Below the pieces are notes generated by a model that saw only the letters and a list, made by a program, of their open reading frames with translations, was not told the DNA's origin and ran no database searches. Positions 17,823 to 26,479 of a DNA stretch of 64,000 nucleotides are shown here, piece after piece. The stretch is from Streptomyces hydrogenans (GTDB taxonomy: Bacteria > Actinomycetota > Actinomycetes > Streptomycetales > Streptomycetaceae): NCBI RefSeq assembly GCF_014656075.1, contig NZ_BNBS01000011.1, forward strand, positions 50,883-114,882, read 5' to 3'. The translations under genes and the position numbers were made by a program. Every line of letters begins with the position of its first letter. Position 1 is the first letter of the stretch.

Positions 17823-19169
17823 ATGTCCGCACGCCCGCGCAGAGCCGTCGCCGCGCTCGCCGCCACCGCCTCCATCGCCCTCTTCGCCGGCGCCTGTACC
17901 GGCTCCGCCGGCACCAAGGCGAGCGACGACCCCAAGGCCGAGACCACGATCACCTTCTGGCACGGCTGGTCGGCCCCGGCCGAGGTCAAGGCGATCGAGG
18001 ACAACGTCGCCCGCTTCACGAAGGCCCACCCGAACATCAAGGTGAAGGTCGTCGGCAACATCAACGACGACAAGCTCGGCCAGGCGCTGCGCGCGGGCGG
18101 ATCCAACGGCCCGGACGTGGTCGCGTCCTTCACCACCGCCAACGTCGGCAAGTTCTGCCACACGGGCGCGCTCGCCGACCTCAAGCCCTTCGTCGAGAAG
18201 GACAAGCTGGACCTGGACAAGATCTTCCCGAAGGTCCTCCAGGACTACACCCAGTTCGAGGGCAAGCGCTGCACGCTGCCGCTGCTCTCCGACGCGTACG
18301 GCCTCTACTACAACAAGGACGCCTTCCGCGAGGCCGGCCTCGACCCCGAGGCCCCGCCGAAGACCTGGTCCGAGTTCACGAAGGCCGCCAAGGCGCTGAC
18401 GAAGGCCAAGGGCGACTCCTTCGAGCGGCTCGGCTTCATGCCGAACTACCTCGGCTACGAGACGGTCGTCTCGCACTACATGTCGCAGTGGGGCCACGGC
18501 GGCTACTTCGACAAGGACGGCAGGTCGACGGCGGCCTCCGACCCGGCGTTCGCCGAGATGATGACGTACCAGAAGTCGCTGGTGGACGCGCTCGGCGGCT
18601 TCCAGAAGCTGGACAAGTACCGCACCACCTTCGGTGACGAGTGGGGCGCGAAGCACCCCTTCCAGACCGGCCAGGTCGCCATGCAGCTGGACGGCGAGTG
18701 GCGGCTGAACTTCATCAAGGACGCCAAGGTGCCCTTCGAGGTCGGCGTCGCCCCGCTGCCCGTCGCCGACGACGAGGTGGCCGAGTACGGCAAGGGCTAC
18801 CTCTCCGGCACGATCATGGGCATCGCCCCGCAGTCGGAGAAGCAGAACGCCGCCTGGGAGCTGGTCAAGTACATGACCACGGACACCGAGGCGGTGGTGA
18901 ACTTCGCCAACGCCATCGGCAACGTCCCCTCCACCCTCGACGCCCTCAAGTCCCCGGACCTGAAGTTCGACGCCCGCTTCAAGACCTTCCTCGACATCGC
19001 CCGGCACCCGAAGTCCACCACCTCGGACGGCGCGGTGAACGGCTCCGCGTACCAGGACACCCTCCAGAAGTTCGCCCAGCAGTACGAGAAGGGCCAGGTC
19101 TCCGACCTGAAGAAGGGGCTCGCCGACACCGCCGCCCAGATCGACCGCGACATCGCCGCGGCGAAGTGA
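17823..19169 (+). CDS. csnE: Chitosan-oligosaccharide ABC transporter, lipoprotein substrate-binding protein
   Basis: 448-residue extracellular solute-binding protein (family 1). A lipoprotein signal peptide ends in the lipobox LFAGAC (Cys about 24), so it is anchored outside the membrane. The binding-protein fold follows (TITFWHGWSAP, PDVVASFTT, LPLLSDAYGLYYNKD). ATG at 17823 follows AGGGAGA. The genes csnF and csnG encode its permeases. No ATPase gene lies in the cluster; as is usual for Streptomyces sugar importers, the shared ATPase MsiK would energise it. Confidence 0.9.
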   Translation: MSARPRRAVAALAATASIALFAGACTGSAGTKASDDPKAETTITFWHGWSAPAEVKAIEDNVARFTKAHPNIKVKVVGNINDDKLGQALRAGGSNGPDVVASFTTANVGKFCHTGALADLKPFVEKDKLDLDKIFPKVLQDYTQFEGKRCTLPLLSDAYGLYYNKDAFREAGLDPEAPPKTWSEFTKAAKALTKAKGDSFERLGFMPNYLGYETVVSHYMSQWGHGGYFDKDGRSTAASDPAFAEMMTYQKSLVDALGGFQKLDKYRTTFGDEWGAKHPFQTGQVAMQLDGEWRLNFIKDAKVPFEVGVAPLPVADDEVAEYGKGYLSGTIMGIAPQSEKQNAAWELVKYMTTDTEAVVNFANAIGNVPSTLDALKSPDLKFDARFKTFLDIARHPKSTTSDGAVNGSAYQDTLQKFAQQYEKGQVSDLKKGLADTAAQIDRDIAAAK

Positions 19170-19185
19170 CGGCCGGACCCCGCCC

Positions 19186-20187
19186 ATGAGCACGGACACC
19201 CTGCCCGCGACGGAGGCGGCCCCGGCCGCCTCCGGCTCCACCGCCGCCCGGCGCAACACCCTGCGGTCCCGGCGCCGGAGCAACGCCCTGCGGACGCTGG
19301 CCTTCATGTCGCCCTGGCTGATCGGCTTCGGCTTCTTCTTCGTCTACCCGCTGGTCTCGACCGTCTACTTCTCGCTGATGAAGTACGACGGGCTCAACGC
19401 GCCGGAGTGGCGCGGCCTGGACAACTGGGAGTACGTCTTCACGTCCTTCCCGCAGTTCTGGCCCGCCCTGCGGAACACCCTCTGGCTCTGCGTCGTCATG
19501 GTGAGCTGCCGGGTCGTCTTCGGACTCGGCATCGGCATGCTCATCACCAAGATCAAGACGGGTGCCGGGATCTTCCGGACCCTCTTCTACCTGCCCTTCC
19601 TGGCCCCGCCGGTGGCCGCGACGCTCGCCTTCGTCTTCCTGCTCAACCCCGGCACCGGACCGGTCAACACCCTCCTGGAGGCCATCGGCCTGCCCGCCCC
19701 CGCCTGGTTCACCGACCCGGCCTGGGCCAAGCCGGCCCTGACCCTCCTCGCCGTGTGGGGCATCGGCGACCTCATGGTCATCTTCATGGCCGCCCTGCTC
19801 GACGTGCCCAAGGAGCAGTACGAGGCCGCCGAACTGGACGGCGCGAACGGGCGGCAGCGGTTCCGGCACATCACGCTGCCGAACATCTCGCCGATCATCC
19901 TGTTCGCGGTGGTCACCGGGATCATCGGCGCGATGCAGTACTACACCCAGCCGATCGTGGCCTCGAAGGTCGCCTCCGGCGTGATGGGCGGCTCCGGCGT
20001 CACCTTCGTCCCCGGCTACCCGGACGACTCCACGCTGACCCTGCCGCAGCTCGTCTACAGCCTCGGCTTCAGCCAGTTCAACTACGGCGCGGCCTGTGTG
20101 GTGGCGCTCGTGCTCTTCGCCTTCTCCATGGCCTTCACCGCGCTGCTCATGCGCCGGCGCGGCGGCCTGATCGGCTCGGGTGACTGA
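19186..20187 (+). CDS. csnF: Chitosan-oligosaccharide ABC transporter permease (MalF type)
   Basis: 333-residue inner-membrane permease with about six helices after a basic N-terminus (RRNTLRSRRRSNALR). The first helix LAFMSPWLIGFGFFFVYPL is typical of sugar permeases, and the cytoplasmic EAA loop reads YEAAELDGANGRQRFRHITLP at about residues 212-232. It starts 16 bases after csnE and ends three bases before csnG. Confidence 0.92.
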   Translation: MSTDTLPATEAAPAASGSTAARRNTLRSRRRSNALRTLAFMSPWLIGFGFFFVYPLVSTVYFSLMKYDGLNAPEWRGLDNWEYVFTSFPQFWPALRNTLWLCVVMVSCRVVFGLGIGMLITKIKTGAGIFRTLFYLPFLAPPVAATLAFVFLLNPGTGPVNTLLEAIGLPAPAWFTDPAWAKPALTLLAVWGIGDLMVIFMAALLDVPKEQYEAAELDGANGRQRFRHITLPNISPIILFAVVTGIIGAMQYYTQPIVASKVASGVMGGSGVTFVPGYPDDSTLTLPQLVYSLGFSQFNYGAACVVALVLFAFSMAFTALLMRRRGGLIGSGD

Positions 20188-20190
20188 ACC

Positions 20191-21063
20191 ATGACCCTCA
20201 CCGCCCCCGTGACCGGCACCGCCGCGAGGCGGGCCCGCCGGACGGCCCTGCTGCACTGGATCGCCGTCCACTCGCTCGGGATCGCCGCGGCGCTCTTCTT
20301 CGTGCTGCCGTTCGTCTTCGTGGTCCTCACCTCGCTGATGAGCGACCAGCAGGCGCTGACCCGCGACCTCACCCCGGACTCCTGGCACTTCGGGAACTAC
20401 CTCAAGGTCTTCGAGACCGAGGGCTTCCTCACCTGGTGGAAGAACTCCCTGCTGTACGCCGGGCTCGGCACCGTCCTCGTCGTGGTGTCGTCGCTGCCCG
20501 TGGCGTACGCGCTCGCCAAGTTCCGCTTCCGCGGCCGGCACCTGTCGCTGCTGCTGGTGATCTCGATGATGATGCTGCCGCCGCAGGTCGTGATCATCCC
20601 CATGTACCTGTTCTGGGCCCAGCAGATGGACCTCTCCGGCTCGCTGTGGCCGCTGATCATCCCGATGGCCTTCGGCGACGCCTTCGCGATCTTCCTGCTG
20701 CGGCAGTTCCTCCTCACCATCCCCGACGAGTACGTCGAGGCGGCCCGGATCGACGGCTGCGGCGAACTGCGCATCCTGCTGCGGGTCGTGCTGCCGATGG
20801 CGAAGCCGGCCGTCGCCGCCGTCGCCCTCTTCCAGTTCTTCTACTGCTGGAACGACTACTTCGGGCCGCAGATCTACGCCTCCGAGAACCCGGCCGCCTG
20901 GACGCTCAGTTACGGCCTGGAGTCCTTCAAGGGCGCGCACCACACCGACTGGAACCTGACCATGGCCGCGACCGTACTGGTCATGGCCCCCGTGATCCTC
21001 GTGTTCTTCTTCGCGCAGAAGGCGTTCGTCGAGGGAGTCACACTGACCGGAGTGAAGGGCTGA
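20191..21063 (+). CDS. csnG: Chitosan-oligosaccharide ABC transporter permease (MalG type)
   Basis: 290-residue second permease with six membrane helices and the EAA motif YVEAARIDGCGELRILLRVV (about 181-200). The C-terminus ends QKAFVEGVTLTGVKG, as in most MalG-type proteins. It follows csnF by three bases and precedes csnH by seven. Confidence 0.92.
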   Translation: MTLTAPVTGTAARRARRTALLHWIAVHSLGIAAALFFVLPFVFVVLTSLMSDQQALTRDLTPDSWHFGNYLKVFETEGFLTWWKNSLLYAGLGTVLVVVSSLPVAYALAKFRFRGRHLSLLLVISMMMLPPQVVIIPMYLFWAQQMDLSGSLWPLIIPMAFGDAFAIFLLRQFLLTIPDEYVEAARIDGCGELRILLRVVLPMAKPAVAAVALFQFFYCWNDYFGPQIYASENPAAWTLSYGLESFKGAHHTDWNLTMAATVLVMAPVILVFFFAQKAFVEGVTLTGVKG

Positions 21064-21070
21064 TACGAGA

Positions 21071-22336
21071 ATGAAGCTCGCTGTCGTGGGGGGCGGATCG
21101 ACCTACACCCCCGAACTGATCGACGGATTCGCGCGGCTGCGCGACACCCTGCCCCTCACCGAACTCGTCCTCGTCGACCCGGCCGCCGACCGCCTCGACC
21201 TCGTCGGCGGGCTCGCCCGCCGGATCTTCGCCAAGCAGGCGCACGACGGACGGATCACCACCACGACCGACCTCGACGCCGCCGTCGAGGGCGCCGACGC
21301 CGTCCTCCTCCAGCTCCGCGTCGGCGGCCAGGCCGCCCGGAACCAGGACGAGACCTGGCCGCTGGAGTGCGGCTGCGTCGGCCAGGAGACCACCGGCGCC
21401 GGCGGCCTCGCCAAGGCGCTGCGCACGGTCCCCGTCGTCCTCGACATCGCCGAGCGGGTCCGCCGCGCCAACCCCGACGCCTGGATCATCGACTTCACCA
21501 ACCCCGTCGGGATCGTCACCCGCGCCCTGCTGGGCGCCGGGCACAAGGCCGTCGGCCTGTGCAACGTGGCCATCGGCTTCCAGCGGAAGTTCGCGAAGCT
21601 CCTCGACGTGGCCCCCTCCGAGGTCCACCTCGACCACGTCGGCCTCAACCACCTCACCTGGGAGACCGGCGTGCGGCTCGGCGGCCCGGACGGCGAGGAC
21701 GTGCTGCCGCGCCTGCTCGCCGAGCACGGCGACGCCATCGCGGGCGACCTGCGCCTGCCGCGCCCCGTGGTGGACCGGCTCGGCGTCGTCCCCTCCTACT
21801 ACCTGCGCTACTTCTACGCGCACGACGAGGTGGTGGAGGAGCTGCGCACCAAGCCCTCGCGGGCCGCCGAGGTCGCCGCGATGGAGAAGGAACTCCTGGA
21901 GATGTACGGCGACCCGGCGCTCGACGAGAAGCCGGCGCTGCTCGGCAAGCGCGGCGGCGCCTTCTACTCGGAGGCGGCCGTGGACCTGGCGGCCTCGCTG
22001 CTGGCGGGCGGGGGTTCGCCGTACCAGGTGGTCAACACCCTCAACAACGGCACGCTGCCGTTCCTGCCGGACGACGCCGTCATCGAGACGCAGGCGGCGG
22101 TGGGCACGAACGGGGCGGTGCCGCTGCCCGTGGCGCCGGTCGACCCGCTGTACGCCGGGCTGATCGCGCACACGACGGCCTACGAGGACCTGGCGCTCGA
22201 CGCCGCCCTGCGGGGCGGCCGGGAGCGGGTCTTCAAGGCGCTCCTCGCGCACCCGCTGGTCGGGCAGTACGCGGCCGCCGAGCGGCTCACCGACCTGCTG
22301 GTCGCGCACAACCGGGAGCACCTCGCGTGGGCGTGA
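21071..22336 (+). CDS. csnH: GH4-family 6-phospho-beta-glycosidase
   Basis: 421-residue NAD- and metal-dependent glycosidase. The N-terminal Rossmann start KLAVVGGGSTYTPELIDGF, the DFTNPVG motif and the metal-site segment GLCNVAIGFQ with downstream HVGLNHLTW are diagnostic of GH4. In this operon it probably splits phosphorylated chitosan oligosaccharides after import. Its TGA overlaps the GTG of csnK by four bases. Confidence 0.9.
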   Translation: MKLAVVGGGSTYTPELIDGFARLRDTLPLTELVLVDPAADRLDLVGGLARRIFAKQAHDGRITTTTDLDAAVEGADAVLLQLRVGGQAARNQDETWPLECGCVGQETTGAGGLAKALRTVPVVLDIAERVRRANPDAWIIDFTNPVGIVTRALLGAGHKAVGLCNVAIGFQRKFAKLLDVAPSEVHLDHVGLNHLTWETGVRLGGPDGEDVLPRLLAEHGDAIAGDLRLPRPVVDRLGVVPSYYLRYFYAHDEVVEELRTKPSRAAEVAAMEKELLEMYGDPALDEKPALLGKRGGAFYSEAAVDLAASLLAGGGSPYQVVNTLNNGTLPFLPDDAVIETQAAVGTNGAVPLPVAPVDPLYAGLIAHTTAYEDLALDAALRGGRERVFKALLAHPLVGQYAAAERLTDLLVAHNREHLAWA

Positions 22337-23313
22337 ACCTGAACGGGGTGCTCCTCGCGGTCGACGCAGGGAACAGCAAGACCGACGTGGCGGTGCTCGC
22401 GCCGGACGGCACGGTGCTGGGGACGGCGCGCGGCGGCGGGTTCCAGCCCCCGCTGGTGGGGGTGGCGGAGGCGGTCGACACGCTGGCGGAGATCGTCGGG
22501 CGGGCCTGGCGGGCAGCGGGCGGCCCGGCGGACCCCCGCTTCGCCCATGTCACCGCCTGTCTCGCCAACGCCGACCTGCCGGTCGAGGAACTGGAGCTGG
22601 AGCGGGAGCTGCTGGGGCGGGGGTGGAGCCGTTCGGTACGGGTCCACAACGACACCTTCGCCATACTGCGGGCCGGGCTCGACGAACCGCGCGGGGTGGC
22701 CGTGGTCTGCGGCGCGGGCGTCAACTGCGTGGGCATGACCCCGGACGGGCGGACCGCCCGCTTCCCGGCGATCGGCAAGATATCCGGGGACTGGGGCGGG
22801 GGCGGCGGCCTCTCGGACGAGGCCATGTGGTTCGCGGCCCGCGCGGAGGACGGCCGGGGCGCGCCGACCGAGCTGGCCCGCGCGCTCCCCGCGCACTTCG
22901 GCCTGGACACGATGTACGCGCTGATCGAGGCCGTGCACCTGGGCCGGATCCCGCACGACCGGCGGCACGAGCTGGCGCCGGTGCTGTTCCGGGTGGCGGC
23001 GGAGGGCGACCCGGTGGCGCTGGCCCTGGTGCACCGGATGGCCGAGGAGGTCGTGGCGCTGTCGACGGTGGCGCTGCGGCGGCTGGAACTCCTGGACGAG
23101 GAGGCGCCGGTGGTGCTCGGCGGCAGCGTGCTGGCCGCCCGGCACCCGCAGTTGGAGTCCCGGATCCGCGAACTGCTCACCGAGCGGGCGCCGAAGGCGG
23201 TCGTCCGGTTCGTCACGGCGCCGCCGGTGCTGGGCGCGGGGCTGCTCGCCCTGGACGAGGCGGGCGCGGACGCGGAGGCGGCGGAGCGGCTGCGGGAGCA
23301 CTACGCGGCCTGA
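22333..23313 (+). CDS. csnK: BadF/BadG/NagK-type sugar kinase (glucosamine/GlcNAc kinase)
   Basis: 326-residue ASKHA-fold kinase: phosphate-1 motif LLAVDAGNSKTDVAVLAPDG, second motif VVCGAGVNCVGM, the GKISGDWGGGGGLSDEAM segment and an adenosine motif near VVLGGSVLAARH. It likely phosphorylates glucosamine or its oligomers. GTG at 22333 is chosen because it overlaps the csnH stop in a GTGA junction; another in-frame GTG lies six bases upstream. A hairpin terminator ends the operon. Confidence 0.87.
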   Translation: MNLNGVLLAVDAGNSKTDVAVLAPDGTVLGTARGGGFQPPLVGVAEAVDTLAEIVGRAWRAAGGPADPRFAHVTACLANADLPVEELELERELLGRGWSRSVRVHNDTFAILRAGLDEPRGVAVVCGAGVNCVGMTPDGRTARFPAIGKISGDWGGGGGLSDEAMWFAARAEDGRGAPTELARALPAHFGLDTMYALIEAVHLGRIPHDRRHELAPVLFRVAAEGDPVALALVHRMAEEVVALSTVALRRLELLDEEAPVVLGGSVLAARHPQLESRIRELLTERAPKAVVRFVTAPPVLGAGLLALDEAGADAEAAERLREHYAA

Positions 23314-23324
23314 CGCCACGGCGA

Positions 23325-23352
23325 GGGGCGTCCTCCGGCACGGAGGCGCCCC
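23325..23352 (+). terminator. Terminator of the csn operon
   Basis: GGGGCG-T-CCTCCG pairs with CGGAGG-CGCCCC across a three-base loop, giving 12 pairs with one bulged T. Confidence 0.75.
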
Positions 23353-23614
23353 ACCGGCATGTTCACCTGTTCGAGCGATCCCCCGGACGGAACCGATCCG
23401 GGGGATCCGACGTATTCAGAGTGAGGGGTGTTCGAAGAGGGTTCGAGGAGAGTGCGGGGAGAGTCCGGGGAGACGTCGAGGGGGGTTCGCCTGCGGAAGT
23501 CCCGTGGGGGTGGGGCACGATAGGCACAAGATCGTGTCATTCCCGGTGTGCGGGCGGGCCGCCTGCGGCCATACTGCTCGCCGGGGTCGATCGACGTCGA
23601 GACCGAGGGGGAGG
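23353..23614. other. Intergenic region between csnK and the convergent XRE gene
   Basis: No gene is supported. An 11-bp perfect hairpin (GATCCCCCGGA at 23377-23387 against 23397-23407) could be a second terminator. Another short inverted repeat, CACGAT/ATCGTG, lies near 23516-23536. Confidence 0.45.
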
Positions 23615-24322
23615 TCACGTGACACAGCCGCCGAGCGCGCCCGCCGGGGCGCCGGACACCGCAACCGCGCCCGCGCGGCCGACGGTGCCGGGGCAGGTCT
23701 CGCGCGCCGCGGCCGTCGGGGCCGCGCCTCCGGCGGGCTCCGCGGCCGGACCGGCCCCGGCCCGCGCGGACCCGTCGGCGCCGTCGGGCTCTCGGGACGA
23801 GGCCGGCGCGCCACCCGCCGCGGGTCGCTCCTCCCGTAAGGGTTCCCCGTCCCGTACGGGCTTCCCCCGGCCCGTCGGCTCCTCCGGCCCCGGCCCCGGC
23901 GCCGTCCCGTCCCGGCCCTCGTCCTGCCCCTCGCCCCGGCCCTCCGGTCCCGGGCCGTCCGTCCCCTCTCGCTCTCCCCGCTCCGGCTCTTGCTCCCCCT
24001 GGGCCTCCGGTCCGGCTCCTTCGCGTCTGCTTCTGCGGGCCAGTTTCTCGGCGTGTTCCCAGAGGGCGATCAGGGGCGTCGGGTCCTGTCCGACCACGTC
24101 CGCGAGCTGCTGGATCGCGGCGCGGCTCGGCCACTGCTTCCCGTTGAGGAAGCGTTCCCAGGACGAGCGGCTGTAGTGCGTCTTCTCGGCGAGCCGGCCG
24201 TAGCTCAGACCGAACTCCTCCTTGATCCGGCGCATCCCCGCCAGGACCCGTTCGCGGACGGCCCTGAGCTCGGCGTCCCGCCGACGCCGCTCGTCCCGGG
24301 CCCGCTCCTCGACAGCAGTCAT
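23615..24322 (-). CDS. XRE-family helix-turn-helix protein with a long disordered tail
   Basis: 235-residue protein. After a charged coiled N-terminus (about 1-35) comes a helix-turn-helix of XRE type at about 38-85, with the core LSYGRLAEKTHYSRSSWERFLNGK and QQLADVVGQDP. Residues from about 95 to the end are Gly/Pro/Glu/Ala-rich without predicted structure. Many Streptomyces carry such N-terminal XRE proteins with variable tails; the regulated genes are unknown. The palindrome at 24350-24365 lies 28 bases upstream and may be its own operator. It converges on csnK. Confidence 0.8.
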   Translation of the reverse strand: MTAVEERARDERRRRDAELRAVRERVLAGMRRIKEEFGLSYGRLAEKTHYSRSSWERFLNGKQWPSRAAIQQLADVVGQDPTPLIALWEHAEKLARRSRREGAGPEAQGEQEPERGEREGTDGPGPEGRGEGQDEGRDGTAPGPGPEEPTGRGKPVRDGEPLREERPAAGGAPASSREPDGADGSARAGAGPAAEPAGGAAPTAAARETCPGTVGRAGAVAVSGAPAGALGGCVT

Positions 24323-24349
24323 CCGAAGTCTCTCCCCCGTGTTGAACCC

Positions 24350-24365
24350 CCCTTGCAGGCAAGGG
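24350..24365. promoter_or_regulatory. 16-bp palindrome upstream of the XRE gene
   Basis: CCCTTGC-AG-GCAAGGG is a perfect inverted repeat 28 bases before the XRE start, at the place expected for an autoregulatory operator. Binding by the XRE protein is inference. The rest of the 323-base gap up to 24645 contains no gene, only the Crp-like site listed separately. Confidence 0.5.
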
Positions 24366-24460
24366 AGTTCATGAACAACGTGCCGCTACCTGCGGCAGGA
24401 CTTTGTCACACCGGGACACCCGCGTCCCAGCGGACTCACAGACCTCCGAGGCATGCTCAA

Positions 24461-24474
24461 GTGATCTGCGCCAC
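24461..24474. promoter_or_regulatory. Crp-like site upstream of the peptidoglycan enzymes
   Basis: GTGATCTGCGCCAC fits the Streptomyces Crp consensus GTG-N6-GNCAC exactly, as I recall that consensus. It is 172 bases before the start of a secreted peptidoglycan-binding protein, a class of genes known to be under Crp in S. coelicolor (for example rpfA). Confidence 0.45.
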
Positions 24475-24645
24475 AAACAGCGGAGTGAAGCGGGTCGTCC
24501 CGCCCCGTCCCGTCCCGCAGGCCCCCGGCGTCCCGCCCGTCCCGGTCCCGTCCCGTATCGCTCGCGAGAACCTCCGAAGCGACAGCCATGGCAGCAGCAT
24601 GACTTCGGCCGCTCCCCGATCCACCGCGAAGACAAGGACCCCCGA

Positions 24646-25392
24646 GTGACACCCACCCGAACGCCGGACCTCCGGCGCCGCCTGCCGCTCGCCCAGGCGG
24701 CGCTCGTGCTGGCCGCCGCCCTGCTCGCCGTGCTGGCGCCCTCCGTCCCCGCGCACGCCCTGGACTCCACCACCTGGATACAGCGCAACCTCGCGGGCAT
24801 CGGCTACCTGCCGGCCGGCGGGATCGACGGCGTCTACGGCGCGCAGACCACCGCCGCGGTCCGCTCCTTCCAGCAGGACAACGGGCTCGCCGAGGACGGC
24901 GACTACGGAAGCCGCACCGAACTCGCCCTGCACAACAAGGTGAAGGAGGTGCAGCGCAAGGCCGGCGCCACGGCCGACGGCGCGTACGGCGACGGCACCA
25001 AGTCCAAGGTGACGTCCTGGCAGCAGGCGAACGGCCTGTCCGCCGACGGTGTCGCCGGCCCCGCGACGATGAACGCGATGCGGGTGGCCCGCACCGTGAA
25101 GATCACCGCACAGTGGAAGATCACCGAGCACGGCTGGTCCGTGAGCGGCCAGTTCGGCTGCCTCGACAACCTCTGGATCCGCGAGAGCACGTGGAAGGTG
25201 TACGCGACGAACCCCTCGTCCGGCGCCTACGGCATCCCGCAGTCCCTGCCCGGCGACAAGATGGGCGCGGCGGGCCCCGACTGGCAGACCAACCCGGCCA
25301 CCCAGATCGAGTGGGGACTCGACTACATCAAGTCCCGCTACGGCACTCCGTGCGGGGCGTGGTCCTTCTGGCAGTCCCACAACTGGTACTAG
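24646..25392 (+). CDS. Secreted peptidoglycan-binding protein with transglycosylase-like domain
   Basis: 248-residue exported protein. Signal peptide: (M)TPTRTPDLRRRLPLAQAALVL up to AHA at about 42. Two peptidoglycan-binding domains follow (about 48-100, IQRNLAGIGYLPAGGIDGVYG with QTTAAVRSFQQ; about 105-150, VQRKAGATADGAYG with LSADGVAGPATMNAM). The C-terminal domain (about 165-248) is of the lytic-transglycosylase-like (SLT_3) type: WIRESTWKVYATNPSSGAYGIPQ with catalytic Glu in RES, then NPATQIEWGLDYIKSRYGTPCGAW. GTG 24646 is chosen as start because it gives a clean signal peptide. The M15 peptidase gene follows 17 bases later. Confidence 0.82.
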   Translation: MTPTRTPDLRRRLPLAQAALVLAAALLAVLAPSVPAHALDSTTWIQRNLAGIGYLPAGGIDGVYGAQTTAAVRSFQQDNGLAEDGDYGSRTELALHNKVKEVQRKAGATADGAYGDGTKSKVTSWQQANGLSADGVAGPATMNAMRVARTVKITAQWKITEHGWSVSGQFGCLDNLWIRESTWKVYATNPSSGAYGIPQSLPGDKMGAAGPDWQTNPATQIEWGLDYIKSRYGTPCGAWSFWQSHNWY

Positions 25393-25409
25393 GCGAAGAG
25401 GAGTTCACC

Positions 25410-26174
25410 ATGACATCGGCATCCGACCTGTCCCGCCGTTCACTGCTGCGCCTCGGCGCCGGCGCGGCCGCGGCCACCGGTCTGGCCGTCGGCGGCGGTC
25501 TGGTCCTGGCTTCCCCGGCCGCCGCGTACGGCTGGCCCCCGCAACTCGCCCAGGGCGCGAGCGGCGCGGCCGTCACGGAGCTCCAGATCCGGATCGCGGG
25601 CTGGGCGGCGGGCTCGGCCCAGCAGACGTACGTCACCGTCGACGGCCAGTTCGGCCCCGGGACCGGCGCGGCGCTGCGCCGCTTCCAGGCGGCGTACGGG
25701 CTCTCCGCCGACGGGGTGGCCGGGCCCCAGACCTTCGGCAAGCTCAACGCGCTGGAGAGCTCCGACGGGTCGACCGCGCACTTCGACTTCTCCGAGTTCC
25801 AGAGCAAGGACGGCTCGGGCTTCTCGGGCGGCAAGGTGGGCGCGGCGACCGTGAAGGAGAACGTGCGCCGCAACATGTACAAGCTGGAGGCGCTGCGCAA
25901 GAAGTGCGGCGACCGGGCCGTCACGGTCAACTCCGGCTTCCGCAGCATCTCCCACAACTCCTCGGTGGGCGGTGCCTCGAACTCCATGCACCTGTACGGC
26001 ATCGCCGCGGACGTCGCCATCTCCGGGCTGTCCACGAAGAGCATCTACCAGAACGCCGAGACCTGCGGCTACTCGGGACTGGAGACGTACACGGTGTCCT
26101 GGCAGCACGTGGACTCCCGGGTCGAGCACGCGTACGGCTCGCAGTCGTGGTGGTGGGAGGACGGCGTGGCCTGA
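25410..26174 (+). CDS. Tat-exported peptidoglycan-binding D-Ala-D-Ala carboxypeptidase (M15)
   Basis: 254-residue protein. The twin-arginine signal SRRSLLRLGAGAAAATGLA is followed by a peptidoglycan-binding domain (about 45-112) and a zinc M15 peptidase domain (about 130-254). The zinc/catalytic motif NSMHLYGIAADVAI (SxHxxGxAxD) and the WQHVDSR motif are both intact, so it should be active on D-Ala-D-Ala or related peptide ends of the wall. The fold is that of the Streptomyces albus G enzyme. ATG 25410 follows GAAGAGGAG. It forms a two-gene unit with the transglycosylase-like gene. Confidence 0.88.
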   Translation: MTSASDLSRRSLLRLGAGAAAATGLAVGGGLVLASPAAAYGWPPQLAQGASGAAVTELQIRIAGWAAGSAQQTYVTVDGQFGPGTGAALRRFQAAYGLSADGVAGPQTFGKLNALESSDGSTAHFDFSEFQSKDGSGFSGGKVGAATVKENVRRNMYKLEALRKKCGDRAVTVNSGFRSISHNSSVGGASNSMHLYGIAADVAISGLSTKSIYQNAETCGYSGLETYTVSWQHVDSRVEHAYGSQSWWWEDGVA

Positions 26175-26286
26175 CCTCGGACGCGTGCCTTCCCATGGCG
26201 GCCACATGAGGTGCGACGTGGATCACAGCCAGAGACGGCGCGGAAGGGAACCGGACATGCGCGCTTCCCCTCTCCCTGTCCGGTAA

Positions 26287-26322
26287 CACCGTGCGGGCCC
26301 CTCCCCCCGGGCCCGCACGGTG
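26287..26322 (+). terminator. Terminator after the M15 peptidase gene
   Basis: A perfect 14-bp stem (26287-26300 against 26309-26322) with a CTCCCCCC loop. The surrounding gap 26175-26479 shows no gene; GCCGGC-rich inverted repeats near 26430-26455 are probably part of the terminator zone of the convergent kinase gene. Confidence 0.85.
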
Positions 26323-26479
26323 CCTCCGCCCCCCTGTTCGTCACGTCCCGCTCCCAGGGCGACGAGCACGTCCGCTTCGGCGACAAGCCGGGCACCGCCT
26401 CGGCCACTCCCCGACGCCGGCATCCGATCAGCGGCCGGCGGCCGGCCGGCGCCGGTGACGGCAGTCGAAGGGCGCCCCG

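Noticed and set aside
14985..19307. A very long open frame (1,440 codons) on the minus strand
   Set aside because: It runs antisense through the MscS, csnR and csnE genes, which have good starts, ribosome binding sites and family motifs. Long antisense frames are expected at this G+C content.
24366..24645. Possible ydaO (c-di-AMP) riboswitch before the peptidoglycan-binding gene
   Set aside because: Such riboswitches precede rpfA and related genes in Streptomyces, but I could not find the conserved core sequences here.
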